Shown here: piece after piece, positions 45,201 to 53,746 of the stretch
Layout of the letters: each line of letters starts with the position of its first letter
How positions within the stretch are numbered: position 1 is the stretch's first letter
Assembly (NCBI RefSeq): GCF_927798175.1
Contig: NZ_CAKMMP010000006.1
Location: 186,001-250,000 of the forward strand
DNA: 64,000 nucleotides
Direction of reading: 5' to 3'
Origin: Paenibacillus sp. JJ-223
Lineage (GTDB): Bacteria > Bacillota > Bacilli > Paenibacillales > Paenibacillaceae
Notes under the pieces: model-generated
Seen by the model: only the letters and a program-made list of their open reading frames with translations
Database searches by the model: none
Told to the model about the DNA's origin: nothing
Made by a program: the position numbers and the translations under genes

Positions 45201-46054
45201 TTCAAGGGCAGGAAAAGAAGATTATTATTTTTAGCTCGGTCATTGATAATTCGAAGCAAACGGGGATTGCCTCATTTGTTGGTGGAAGCACTAATCTGCT
45301 GAATGTTGCTCTATCTCGAGCCAAAGAACAGTTTGTTTTGGTAGGTAACATGGAAGTGATCTCTGAGCTCAAACAGAACCATCTAAAGAATGTGTTCGAG
45401 ATTATTCAGAAAAGTGGAGTGTGTATAAGTCCGCTAGAAGAGAGCTTCCATACGATTGCTGAGGATATGGATGCGATGGCATTCAGTCTATATATCGATT
45501 CTTCAGAAGGCTCTCAAGAGTTGCTTGATCCGTTCTCTGTATACCTTCGTGAACATCTACCTGAGCGTCTCATTCTCAATCCAAGAGATCATTACTTGTT
45601 GCTGATGGAAGCTTTACGGCATGCAAACAAGTCGATAGTCATTTTTTCACCTTGGATTATGTCGTATATAGTCAATGACGAATTTGTTAGTTTAGTTCAA
45701 GCCGCGATGAGTAGACAGGTGGAAGTAAGAATTGGGTTTGGATATCAAGGTGGGAAAGGAATTGATCTTGGCAATATTCCTGGAATTGTGAAAAGGGATA
45801 ATTCATATGGGGATTATGATAAAAACGTCAAGTCTGTTTCAACTCTTAAAGAAGTTATGGGAGAGTCGCTTAAATACATCCCTCCTATTCATTCTAAGAT
45901 TTTGCTGGTTGATGATCGTTATCTCTTCCTAGGATCACATAACTGGCTTTCTAAGCTTGGCAAGCATAAACGAGACGAAATTAGTTGTTTGGTGACAGAA
46001 GATCGAATGATTAAGTATTTGCAGGAAAGATATATTCAGGAAAAGTTGAAATAG
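42227..46054 (+). CDS. SF1 helicase fused to a C-terminal phospholipase-D nuclease (type II Mokosh-like)
   Basis: The 1275-residue product is a superfamily 1 (COG1112/UPF1-like) helicase: Walker A GPPGTGKST at 330-338, motif II DEAG at 799-802, motif III GDIEQLEP from 823, motif V VHAFQGQE at 989-996 and motif VI NVALSRAKEQ from 1026. The 460 residues between Walker A and DEAG hold a long coiled-coil insert (about 500-740). The C-terminus is a PLD domain with a complete H-x-K-x4-D motif (His1222, Lys1224, Asp1229) and GSHNW. This fused layout is that of MkoC, the single gene of type II Mokosh anti-phage systems. GTG start after GGAGGG. The nuclease gene starts 49 bases downstream. Defence is inferred from architecture and context. 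Confidence 0.85.
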   Translation: MLDSRNVLRYFVEYEKRTALMENSLSQVEGELFSDEILSDPTRLEQLVQQKRRRDIFKKITSYPDINDHLEIGRYRKDELDSQIELVVSGNKSVEEFLTWLSFKYKDNRANSEKFISNLLNDAITICYPLLKKTTKKETSTKPLITFIGRIEEEKLKIEQFYINHESLGIVVAWLTNNSTFEVGEIEKANLLELMNANDYSQQQDMHEILNIFSTELKRKYQKDLNNFKSYEGWQMPAQVFVTFEMLEEMKRPIFQKEIERILELTTDEFPLPELLNTYLTGGQNTTAYIKENAGLSFHYGSYTDQYPINEKQWHVIEAINDHSLLSVNGPPGTGKSTLLKEVFADNMVMKAKTLTDLWEKPWEKIKERGKELYRIPFEVDNRTFSMVLTSTNNKAVDNIGLELLKEVSYFTDFLKQKTEGEETKGFFCARLGNATNKMAFTTEFVPEFIEGLEEAKTQNMDETAKGQFIAAYQELEHIHKDIEKWAAAKEELIRFYASQGRVLNDPATDLSSYQLELEIKSGQLNTIKNSILSLKSVIHERKQKIRDLEVQIESTVLDLSEYTELIKEGYDTLEKFRAWKKNAWLKWLLPKRKAFFIQYPSENYIENRLIKKKENEEEELRATLLLKRSEQDHQRAEIVILKDNLHELEQQQTNCNEAIQFIGQFIGKLETFLSLDKEIAVKWGFEDISQYNAFAFASDRVVLEKRYELFQHSLRVTEQYVKLHAEEVLHNLKMVCQGMWFQPFYSEGNKRDQEFNKGIRALWNTVFLCFPVVTSTLHSFGERTFQLLPGLIDTLLVDEAGQIMPHYLSSPLYRSQRAVIVGDIEQLEPVRLLKTNVVEEIPGIPEEHHEQICVQRNSAQSYIDRNSDIYEWDHRGKRKGLILTEHRRCEKSIMEFSNQHVYGGILTIVNQDNHDKLFGNNLVAIDVRGLKNIRTHTNMSEIKVCQRLVDIYVEQKGMSKKDIGIITPFTKQKDKLQKEIPGVDIGTVHAFQGQEKKIIIFSSVIDNSKQTGIASFVGGSTNLLNVALSRAKEQFVLVGNMEVISELKQNHLKNVFEIIQKSGVCISPLEESFHTIAEDMDAMAFSLYIDSSEGSQELLDPFSVYLREHLPERLILNPRDHYLLLMEALRHANKSIVIFSPWIMSYIVNDEFVSLVQAAMSRQVEVRIGFGYQGGKGIDLGNIPGIVKRDNSYGDYDKNVKSVSTLKEVMGESLKYIPPIHSKILLVDDRYLFLGSHNWLSKLGKHKRDEISCLVTEDRMIKYLQERYIQEKLK

Positions 46055-46103
46055 GACTCGAATTAATGTTGCTTTTTTAATTCGATCACAGGGAGGCGGT
46101 AAC

Positions 46104-49100
46104 ATGAAAGTGACTGAAGGAAGTGGAATATTTTCTAAATCAGACATAGGAGCACAGGCAGCTTGGAAAGGATTTTCTTCACAAACATTATATATTGCCT
46201 CTCGATTAATGTCTGATACTCACAACCATGATTTTTTCCCTGAAGATATTGAAGATTTAGTTATAAAAAATGAAGGGAAAATAATAGAGGCAATACAAAT
46301 TAAAAATATTTCATCGGACTTAACTCTCTCATCTTTAGCTTCCGCGAAATCTTCTGTCGGAGGAGAAGGTTTTTATAAAAGAGTGTGTAGCATACACGAA
46401 GTAGATAATTCATTTTCAAAAGTAAGAGTTATTTATTTTAATAATTTAGGAGAGGAATTAAAAGGGTTAATTGATGGAGAAATTAGTTGTAAAAAATCAG
46501 TGCTGAAAAAATTAACTGAAAATCACGAGCTTACACTAGAATCTGCGGAATGGTTAATCTCATCTTTAGTTTTTGAAAAAGTAAATATTGAAGATCTTCA
46601 AGAACAGATATTAAAACAGTTAAAAGACTTTGTGCCAGTGATGGCAGCTCCTGATCTTGCTTATTCATTGCTCATCCAATATGTTTCTGATCTTTCTAAT
46701 AAAAAAGGAAGTACTAGCCTCAAGTTATGGGAGGAGCAAATACATCAAATTGGAAGAGATATTTCAGCAATAGACGGTTACTACAAAGAATATAACAATT
46801 CCTTGATAAGACTATGCGATATCGCTACAGACAAAAGTTACAATAAGCTTAAAGATGAGTTTGATCAAGGAATATCTGCACATCCATCTCATGTACGTAA
46901 TGGGCTTGATTTAAGTAGACGAACTTGGATTGACAAGATTAATCATAAAATTGAAGATAACAAAGCAGTAATCATAAGAGGGGTATCTGGACAGGGTAAA
47001 ACAACTCTTTGTTATCGTTATCTACTTGATCATTATCCAGAACAATTAATTTTCTGCATTCGCTCAATCTCTTCTATTAGACAAGCAGAAAATTTAGCTA
47101 ATGCTTTAAAAGGTATCACTAAACACACTGGAAATCTAATTGTATACATCGATGTCCATCCAGGGGAACAACAATGGATAATCCTAATACAGGAACTACA
47201 GGCACGTGGCATTGCTGTTCCGGTGTTAGTTTCTATACGTGAAGAGGACTTTAGAATGACTCGTATTGATTCTAGTTCTGTAAGTATTGAAATTATTGAT
47301 TTAGACCTAACTAAACAAGAAGCGATGTCAATCTATCAGACAATTATAGATTCATCGCCACATGCTTATTTTCGAAGTTTCGAAGAAGCTTGGGCAAGAT
47401 TTGGTGAAAATGGCCCATTAATAGAATTTGTTTACTTACTTACGAACAATCAAACATTGAAACAAAGGTTAAGAGCACAAATTGAAAATCTTTTAAGAGA
47501 AGGGCATCCTGACTCGTGGTTTTTATTATTACAACTTGTTAGCTTTGCAGGGAGAATTGGTTGTCCTCTTTATCTTGAACATGCGAAAAAAGTTGTTGGC
47601 ATCAATAATATATTCTCTGCAATCCAACGTTTTAGTAATGAGTACTTGATAAAATCTTCAGATGATGGTTTGTTTTTGGAATCCCTTCATCCACAGAGAG
47701 CGCTCATTGTTTCGGAGATTATTTATGAAATTATTGGAGAGGATTCCTTCGAGCTTCTATTGTTAACTCTGGATTGCCTAGATAGTAAATATTATCAATA
47801 TATCATGATGGATTTTTTCTCTAAACATTCTTATTCTAAAGAGATAGTCACTTTAATCTCTTTCAAAGGGCAAAAGGACTGGATAGCTTGTGCAGGTTTA
47901 ATTAAAACGATGTTATGGCTTGATGTTAAGCGGTATGTTGAAGCTAATATAGAAGTGATTCAAGAAATTAAAAATAAATATGGAATTGGTTGGTTGAAAT
48001 ATATGCCTGTAGATATTTCAGGATACATGCGACCTAACGAATTTATTATTGAAAGACTTAATGGAGAGAAATCAAGAGAAGAGGTTGAGACAATAAAGAA
48101 CTCATTGACCTCTCTACAGATTGATTATGAAGCTACAGATTCATTAATTCTCAATTTGAAACTTCCTTTAAACATGCCGATGCATGATAAAGAATGGTCA
48201 CAATTAGGATATTCTTTATTTTGGTTGGCAAAGCGTGGTAAAAAGATAGAGATTCCTTTCTCAGTTGATGAAATTATTGATGAAATGTTAACTGGCGATG
48301 TTAAGTCAAAGGCGGACGCTTTAAGAGGACTTCATGAGATAATTAATGAAGAACTGTATATTTCAGCAAGGAATGTATTGTCTTCAAGAATAATTAAAGA
48401 ATACTGTGTAATAAACCTAGATATTTCTGATTCAGACATACAGTGCTATTTTATCCCTCCTGTTTTTAATGATTATTATAAGGTAGGAAATTCAAACTCT
48501 TCTGAAACAAATTTTAACTTCTATTGGAGAAATAAGATGACAGCTTTGCTTGATCAGATATTTCCTGATAGGGAAAATATAGGGGTTAAGTTGATTGGAA
48601 CTGATTTATTGCGTGATATAGGCATTGATGCATATAATAGCGAGTCTAAAATTAATAAAAAAAATCGTCCAGATCTATGGATTATGGAACTTAATGCCTG
48701 GGAACAGACGCGAATAGAGTATTTAGATCGACCCGATACATGGACACAATATGTAATGCAGGTAGACCATAGACGAAAAAATTCAAAGAAACTTATTTAT
48801 TTTACCATTGACTATATTGATTTCATCTACAAGAAGAAACGACACGACAATGTACGTTGGGACAGAGTAATAGAGACTGCAAAAGAGTTTAAATATGCAA
48901 TGAACAAAGAAATTTTACTGCCAAAAACTGCGGTTGATCCTTATTGTCTTATTAGAGAGAAAATGAACAGTGACTTTAATACTGGGAATATTGATATTTT
49001 AAATAAAGTAGGTATTGCCTCAGACTCTCTAGAAACCTCAATTCATCAGTACATTAATTTTGAAAAAGCATTTGCTGAAACATATAGAAAATTAGAGTGG

Positions 49101-50189
49101 TTTTATGATCAAATTGCAGATGTAATAATAGCAAGGTTACAAGGAGCTCGTTTAGATCATATTAAAAATTCCCGTTTAGCACTTTTCACTTTGTTTGGTG
49201 CTGTAAAATCATTAACAAGAATGCAAAAAGAATATGAATCACTGTTTAAAGAATACAGCACTATTGAAACAGTTTTTGTTACTGAAGAAACTGAAGAAAT
49301 GCTTACTCTACTAAATATGTGGTCACATGTTCTTAATTATCCTATAAAAGGCGTTTCTATAGCCTACAATGCTAGAGAAATGTATAAAAAATCGAATGAT
49401 AGAATTGAAAGAGCTTATGAATTAGCATCTGAGAGAATTGGAGGAAAAACAGTAACCGTAAATGGAGATATATATGTTCTTAGCAAGATTGAAGATTTAA
49501 TGGATTCTTATGTTATAGAGGATGAATATGTAAAAATAGTTCTTAAGTTTCGTGAGGCTTTTAAATCAGCAATACCATATAACAGTTATAGATGGATATT
49601 GGAAACAAAATCACTAAACATGATTTACGTACCTATTTTTAAAGATGTACCACTGCTAAGTGGTTATACCATACCGCTACATCGATTACTTGATGCGGAT
49701 GAAGCGGTGATTTCAAAGCCACTATTTCCGACTAGCTTACCAAAGGAATTGTTTTCATATTTGGATCTTGATGTTGTAGAGTTTGAAAAGTGGAGGTTGG
49801 CTTCAGGTAATCTAGGTCTTATTAGGATGCTAATTACTCAATATAATGATGTTATTCAAACGGCATCAGCTTCGAATAAATTATGTGGAGAAGGTATAGC
49901 AAAATATATAGAAATATTCAGTGCTCAATTTTCACAGATGTTAACGGAATTCTTAAATAATGTTACTCCTTCTTTTAAATTGCTTGAGTTAGTAGTAGAT
50001 GCAGAGGTCGTTGAACTGGCTGGAGTTATTCAGAATGCTTTATATGAAATAGGCGGAATTTACGAATCTTTATCTGAACTTAAGACGGTAGTAGGCTTTG
50101 AAAGAATTATTGATTCCATTATTGTTTGTATGATACTTTTACAGTCCCACATAATTAGAGGGAGCAACGTTAATAGCATTATAGAATAA
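46104..50189 (+). CDS. STAND-type NTPase with N-terminal PD-(D/E)XK nuclease-like domain (Avs-like)
   Basis: The 1361-residue product begins with a domain like the Cap4/DUF4297 nucleases: GAQAAWKGFSSQTLYIASRL, then EDIEDLVIKN and IEAIQIKN, where Asp51, Gln65 and Lys67 fit a PD-(D/E)XK active site. At 293-300 is Walker A GVSGQGKT, and LIVYIDVH (Asp350) fits Walker B, followed by a winged-helix-like stretch, as in STAND ATPases. Residues from about 530 to the end are mainly helical with no named domain. Nuclease, STAND and a long C-terminal sensor is the plan of Avs anti-phage proteins, whose C-terminus binds a phage protein. AT-rich; GGGAGG before the ATG. Not an obvious member of Avs1-4, and probably co-transcribed with the helicase-PLD gene. 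Confidence 0.75.
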   Translation: MKVTEGSGIFSKSDIGAQAAWKGFSSQTLYIASRLMSDTHNHDFFPEDIEDLVIKNEGKIIEAIQIKNISSDLTLSSLASAKSSVGGEGFYKRVCSIHEVDNSFSKVRVIYFNNLGEELKGLIDGEISCKKSVLKKLTENHELTLESAEWLISSLVFEKVNIEDLQEQILKQLKDFVPVMAAPDLAYSLLIQYVSDLSNKKGSTSLKLWEEQIHQIGRDISAIDGYYKEYNNSLIRLCDIATDKSYNKLKDEFDQGISAHPSHVRNGLDLSRRTWIDKINHKIEDNKAVIIRGVSGQGKTTLCYRYLLDHYPEQLIFCIRSISSIRQAENLANALKGITKHTGNLIVYIDVHPGEQQWIILIQELQARGIAVPVLVSIREEDFRMTRIDSSSVSIEIIDLDLTKQEAMSIYQTIIDSSPHAYFRSFEEAWARFGENGPLIEFVYLLTNNQTLKQRLRAQIENLLREGHPDSWFLLLQLVSFAGRIGCPLYLEHAKKVVGINNIFSAIQRFSNEYLIKSSDDGLFLESLHPQRALIVSEIIYEIIGEDSFELLLLTLDCLDSKYYQYIMMDFFSKHSYSKEIVTLISFKGQKDWIACAGLIKTMLWLDVKRYVEANIEVIQEIKNKYGIGWLKYMPVDISGYMRPNEFIIERLNGEKSREEVETIKNSLTSLQIDYEATDSLILNLKLPLNMPMHDKEWSQLGYSLFWLAKRGKKIEIPFSVDEIIDEMLTGDVKSKADALRGLHEIINEELYISARNVLSSRIIKEYCVINLDISDSDIQCYFIPPVFNDYYKVGNSNSSETNFNFYWRNKMTALLDQIFPDRENIGVKLIGTDLLRDIGIDAYNSESKINKKNRPDLWIMELNAWEQTRIEYLDRPDTWTQYVMQVDHRRKNSKKLIYFTIDYIDFIYKKKRHDNVRWDRVIETAKEFKYAMNKEILLPKTAVDPYCLIREKMNSDFNTGNIDILNKVGIASDSLETSIHQYINFEKAFAETYRKLEWFYDQIADVIIARLQGARLDHIKNSRLALFTLFGAVKSLTRMQKEYESLFKEYSTIETVFVTEETEEMLTLLNMWSHVLNYPIKGVSIAYNAREMYKKSNDRIERAYELASERIGGKTVTVNGDIYVLSKIEDLMDSYVIEDEYVKIVLKFREAFKSAIPYNSYRWILETKSLNMIYVPIFKDVPLLSGYTIPLHRLLDADEAVISKPLFPTSLPKELFSYLDLDVVEFEKWRLASGNLGLIRMLITQYNDVIQTASASNKLCGEGIAKYIEIFSAQFSQMLTEFLNNVTPSFKLLELVVDAEVVELAGVIQNALYEIGGIYESLSELKTVVGFERIIDSIIVCMILLQSHIIRGSNVNSIIE

Positions 50190-50259
50190 TACCTCTTTTA
50201 TCTACAATATAATTAAGTTGTATTAACTAACCCGAGGGATATCAGAAATGTTTCATCAA

Positions 50260-50475
50260 TCAGACATCCCGAATCTCAATAATCTCCCTAATATCATCAA
50301 TATCCAGCGCCTCAGCGATCCGCTCAATATGAGCAAAGTTGATATTCTCTCGTTTCCCAGACTGCAACTCACTCAACGCAGCATGGCGAATATCTGATAA
50401 TCGGGCCAGTTCGCGAAGAGAGATGTTATGTTTTTCCGTTAGTTTGTGGATATTGACAACCACTTTCTTTGCCAT
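50260..50475 (-). CDS. Small XRE-family regulator
   Basis: The 71-residue product is a single Cro/C1-type HTH: HKLTEKHNISLRELARLSDI then RHAALSELQSGKRENINFAH. The ATG at 50475 follows AGGAGTG; the frame is open eight codons upstream. It faces the small gene at 50584 across a large palindrome, which it probably binds. It lies just beyond the end of the STAND gene, convergent with it, and could also act on the defence genes. Confidence 0.9.
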   Translation of the reverse strand: MAKKVVVNIHKLTEKHNISLRELARLSDIRHAALSELQSGKRENINFAHIERIAEALDIDDIREIIEIRDV

Positions 50476-50505
50476 GATAATCACTCCTGAAATTTCCATA
50501 TGGAC

Positions 50506-50535
50506 TTGACGTTACGCATGAGCGTACCATATACT
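50506..50535 (+). promoter_or_regulatory. Sigma-A promoter of the small coiled-coil gene
   Basis: TTGACG (50506-50511) and TATACT (50530-50535) are 18 bases apart and lie inside the palindrome at 50513-50563. On the minus strand TTGGTA and TATACA are 17 bases apart in the mirror position, a promoter for the XRE gene. Confidence 0.65.
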
Positions 50536-50563
50536 TTTTGTATATCTGGTACTCTTATGCGTA
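50513..50563. promoter_or_regulatory. Large palindromic operator between the XRE gene and its divergent neighbour
   Basis: TACGCATGAGCGTACCATATAC (arm 50513-50534, shown here for its first 20 bases: TACGCATGAGCGTACCATAT) is mirrored by the arm ending at 50563, whose complement starts TACGCATAAGAGTACCAGAT. Both arms match at all but three positions around a short T-rich centre. The two divergent promoters overlap it, so one protein could repress both. Confidence 0.8.
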
Positions 50564-50583
50564 CCAATTTTAGGAGTGGTAAC

Positions 50584-50853
50584 ATGACAGCTACCAACAT
50601 TGAAGCACTAACCGTAGAGTACACAAAGCTAATCGAGCGAGAAGATGAAGCCTTAAACGAACTTACAAGGTGTCGCAAACTCATCTCGGACGCGATGGAC
50701 ATCATTGCCAAGCAGGCTGGAGTACTTGAAATGGACACCGTGAAGCAAGCTGCTTACCATCTGCACTCCATGGAACAGGAACTGAACCGAAAATTGTTCG
50801 AGATTCGACTAGAGAAAAGCATGCTGGCGTATCGCATCAGTCACTCTACATAA
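50584..50853 (+). CDS. Small coiled-coil protein of unknown function
   Basis: The 89-residue product is charged and almost entirely helical (EALTVEYTKLIEREDEALNE, then MEQELNRKLFEIRLEKSML), with heptad-like spacing. The ATG at 50584 follows AGGAGTGG; the frame is open further upstream through the operator, which excludes that part. A terminator follows 16 bases after the stop. Its job is unknown; as the divergent partner of an XRE regulator it could be an antitoxin-like or phage-type accessory protein. Confidence 0.75.
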   Translation: MTATNIEALTVEYTKLIEREDEALNELTRCRKLISDAMDIIAKQAGVLEMDTVKQAAYHLHSMEQELNRKLFEIRLEKSMLAYRISHST

Positions 50854-50868
50854 CGCGAAACCCACAAG

Positions 50869-50912
50869 GGACAGTGCGGGATCATGGTTTTACGATCTTG
50901 CACTGTCTTTTT
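50869..50912 (+). terminator. Terminator after the coiled-coil gene
   Basis: GACAGTGC (50870-50877) pairs perfectly with GCACTGTC (50900-50907), with an inner GATC/GATC pair, followed by TTTTT. Confidence 0.85.
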
Positions 50913-51050
50913 CCATCACATCATAGCTACTTTAAATTTCAACTGAAGCATTGACTTTCCGCCCGACTCCACCTAAACTTCACTTATTAAAACTCTTTTA
51001 AAATAATCAACCGTGAAATCCAACATCGCGAAAGGAGGCTTGACACCGCC

Positions 51051-52085
51051 TTGAACCCGACAGCACACAATACGCAGCAGGTCAAACGAATCAACGTGGA
51101 GCTGGTAAAAAATACGCTGCGCACCATCCGCGTTGGCACGAAGGCGTCTATCGCGAATCTAACGAAACTCAGTGTCGCGACGTGTGGCACGATTCTGAAC
51201 GAATTGCTCCAGACCGGGGAGATTATCGACCTTGGACCGGACGAATCAAGCGGGGGCAGACCCGCGAGCCGGTATCAGTTCAATGCGGATTACGCCAGCG
51301 TATTGTCCCTCATCGTTCGCATCGTAAATGGGGAGCGCTCGATCGTGGCGGTTAACGCCAACCTGAATGGCGAGGTACTGGATGAGCAGACGCTTCTGTA
51401 CGATGAGATTACCCTCGTTACGATGGAGAAACTGGTTGCGGAGCTTGTTGACCGGTATCATAACGTGCAGGCGATCGGGATCGGTATTCCCGGCGTGGCG
51501 CATCATGGGGTGATCGGCATCTGCGACGTACCGGAGCTGGCGGAGCAGCCGCTTGGTCCGCGGCTCAAGGAGCAGTACGAGGACGTGGAAGTGGTCGTGG
51601 GCAACGACATGAACCTGACGGTGTACGGGCTGTACACTGAGCAGCATTTTGCCGAGGAAAAAAACTTTGCCGTGCTGTCGTTTTCCCCGAATTATTTTCC
51701 GGGTGCGGGCTTTATGATCGAAGGTCATCCTTTATCCGGCAACACCCATTTCGGGGGTGAAATTTCGTATCTGCCGTTTGGCATGACGCGGGAAAAACAG
51801 CTTGAAATGCTGAAAACGCCCGCAGGGCTGCTGCAATTGGTCGTGCACTCAATGGTCTCGATCATCGCGATTATCAATCCCGCGGCCATCGTCATCACGG
51901 GAGACGCCGTCGAGCCGGACATGCACGATGCCATTATTGAACGCTGTCTCGATACAATTCCGCAGGAGCATATGCCGAAGCTGCTCATTCACCAGGATAC
52001 CCGGCGCGAATATGTAAATGGCCTTGTGGCGGTGACGCTGGAGAGCCTGACTTACCGAATCGAACGGGTCGAGAAACGCTGGTAA
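51051..52085 (+). CDS. ROK-family transcriptional regulator
   Basis: The 344-residue product has an N-terminal winged HTH (TKASIANLTKLSVATCGTIL, wing GGRPASRYQFN) and a ROK/kinase-like domain with AIGIGIPG and VVGNDMNLTVYGLY; the usual ROK zinc motif (CGxxGCxE) is not present. The NagC/XylR type binds a sugar or sugar phosphate. The TTG at 51051 stands 12 bases after GGAGG, slightly far but the only good start. The MFS transporter at 52445 is likely its target or partner. Confidence 0.88.
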   Translation: MNPTAHNTQQVKRINVELVKNTLRTIRVGTKASIANLTKLSVATCGTILNELLQTGEIIDLGPDESSGGRPASRYQFNADYASVLSLIVRIVNGERSIVAVNANLNGEVLDEQTLLYDEITLVTMEKLVAELVDRYHNVQAIGIGIPGVAHHGVIGICDVPELAEQPLGPRLKEQYEDVEVVVGNDMNLTVYGLYTEQHFAEEKNFAVLSFSPNYFPGAGFMIEGHPLSGNTHFGGEISYLPFGMTREKQLEMLKTPAGLLQLVVHSMVSIIAIINPAAIVITGDAVEPDMHDAIIERCLDTIPQEHMPKLLIHQDTRREYVNGLVAVTLESLTYRIERVEKRW

Positions 52086-52444
52086 AGGGAAGCCGTGAAC
52101 AAGTAAAGACGACCCGAGAAATAAGCAGGCGAGTAATTTTCAAACGAATGACGATTGCTGATAAAAGGGCTGAACCAACCCGAGCGAAGGATGCAAAAGC
52201 TGTCATTTTGTCCTGCATATGCGCTGGAAGAAAGCAGTACCAAGGAAGAAACGTTTGCTCCGGCTTACCTGAGTGATCTCCAGCAGTACCGCTTTCCCTC
52301 GCTCGGGGCATTATTCCGAAAACGAATTCGGAACGTTATCATCCCGTTTTGGCACGACCAGACACAATTTATATTAGGAAAAGTAAAGCTTGGTGTCCGC
52401 AGCACCATTTTTGATCTTTGGATCGGATTACAGGAGGACCTATT
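52086..52444. other. 359-base gap before the MFS gene with no supported gene
   Basis: A 97-codon open frame at 52155-52448 lacks a ribosome binding site and similarity, so I leave it out. ACGAATTCGG and neighbours form short palindromes near 52318-52335. Nothing else stands out. Confidence 0.5.
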
Positions 52445-53692
52445 TTGAATCAGCGAGCGACGACGAAAAAGAAATTCAACAAGTTATATGCCATGCAGCT
52501 GGCAACGATCTTTCTAGGTTTTATCGTGTTTGGCATCTCGGAGAATATTAAAGGTCCCGCGATTCCGCGCATTCAATTCGACTTTAACCTGGATGAGAAA
52601 CAGCTTGGGACGTTGTTGTCCCTGAACGCGCTCGGATATCTCATTGCCTGCTCGTTCACCGCGATTTTGGTGCGCAAATGGGGCATCAAGGCCGTTAGCA
52701 TTATCTCTTTTGCCTCGATGATTTTGTCGGGCGTATTCATTTATTTGTCTCATACGTATCCACTTTTTGCTTCATCCTATTTTTTCATGTACATCGGAAA
52801 CGGCATGCTGGAGATTGCACTTGCGATTCTGGGGGCACGGATTTTCGTAAAAAATACGGGCATGATGATGAACTTGTCCCATTTCTTCTATGGGGCCAGT
52901 TCGACGATTGCACCACTGCTCGCCACAGGCGTGATGTCGCTCACGGTGTTTGGACACCAGCTCGACTGGCGCGGCATGTACCTCGTCATGTTGGCGCTCT
53001 GTTTGCTGCCGATCATTGCTGCGCTGCGCAGTACGTTTCCGGGCGACGATCTGGCGCATGAGGACCGTATTTCCCTCAAAATGCTGACGCGTGATCCTGC
53101 ACTCTGGATGATGGTCGCCATTCTGTCCTTCGGCGTTGTATCCGAGCTTGCGGTAGGCGGCTGGCTGGTCAACTTCCTGGAGAAAGCGTACGCGTGGGAT
53201 ACAGTCAAAGCCTCAGGCATGTTGTCGGCGTTTTTCCTCACATTCTCACTCGGGCGGCTGCTGCTTGGTCCGCTGACGGACCGCATCGGGTTTGTGCTGT
53301 CGCTCATCCTGTTCTCTGCGTTCTCGGCGGTGTGTACGTTCGCAGCGATTGGGGGCGGAGAAAGTCTGGCGTTCCTGTTCGCCGTATCCGGCGCAGGCAT
53401 TGCGATGATCTATCCGACGGTCATGGCCTTCATTGCCAAAAGGTACCCCAAAGGCAGCGACACAGCGATTACGTTTACGGTCACGCTGATGGGCGTGGGC
53501 AGCGTCATCGGCAACTACGTGATCGGCTGGGTCATCGAAGGTGTGAAGGGTTTCTACGGTCAGACAACTGAAACCGGCCTGCTGCGCGGACTTCAGGCAG
53601 GATACGGGTTCATCGGACTATGCGCAGCGATTTGCGCGGTATCCGGCGTCGCGTTGTATGTATACCTGAAGCGCAAGCAGGAACTTATCTAG
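52445..53692 (+). CDS. Major facilitator superfamily transporter, sugar-type
   Basis: The 415-residue product is a 12-helix MFS protein: LGFIVFGISENIKGPAIPRI in helix 1, a helix 2-3 loop RKWGIKAVSIIS, LSHFFYGASSTIAPLLATGV in helix 5, and SLGRLLLGPLTDRIGFVLSL at the helix 8-9 loop. It resembles the FucP/YfkF-like sugar transporters. The TTG at 52445 lies 8 bases after AGGAGG and decides the start. It follows the ROK regulator on the same strand, so sugar uptake or export under ROK control is likely. A terminator comes 55 bases later. Confidence 0.9.
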   Translation: MNQRATTKKKFNKLYAMQLATIFLGFIVFGISENIKGPAIPRIQFDFNLDEKQLGTLLSLNALGYLIACSFTAILVRKWGIKAVSIISFASMILSGVFIYLSHTYPLFASSYFFMYIGNGMLEIALAILGARIFVKNTGMMMNLSHFFYGASSTIAPLLATGVMSLTVFGHQLDWRGMYLVMLALCLLPIIAALRSTFPGDDLAHEDRISLKMLTRDPALWMMVAILSFGVVSELAVGGWLVNFLEKAYAWDTVKASGMLSAFFLTFSLGRLLLGPLTDRIGFVLSLILFSAFSAVCTFAAIGGGESLAFLFAVSGAGIAMIYPTVMAFIAKRYPKGSDTAITFTVTLMGVGSVIGNYVIGWVIEGVKGFYGQTTETGLLRGLQAGYGFIGLCAAICAVSGVALYVYLKRKQELI

Positions 53693-53746
53693 GAAATTTA
53701 TTTACGCAGCAGATGCCACAGCATCGAAGTTGCTAAAAGCGAAACA

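Noticed and set aside
52155-52448. 97-codon frame upstream of the MFS gene
   Set aside because: It lacks a ribosome binding site and covers the start signal of the MFS gene; composition is that of non-coding DNA.
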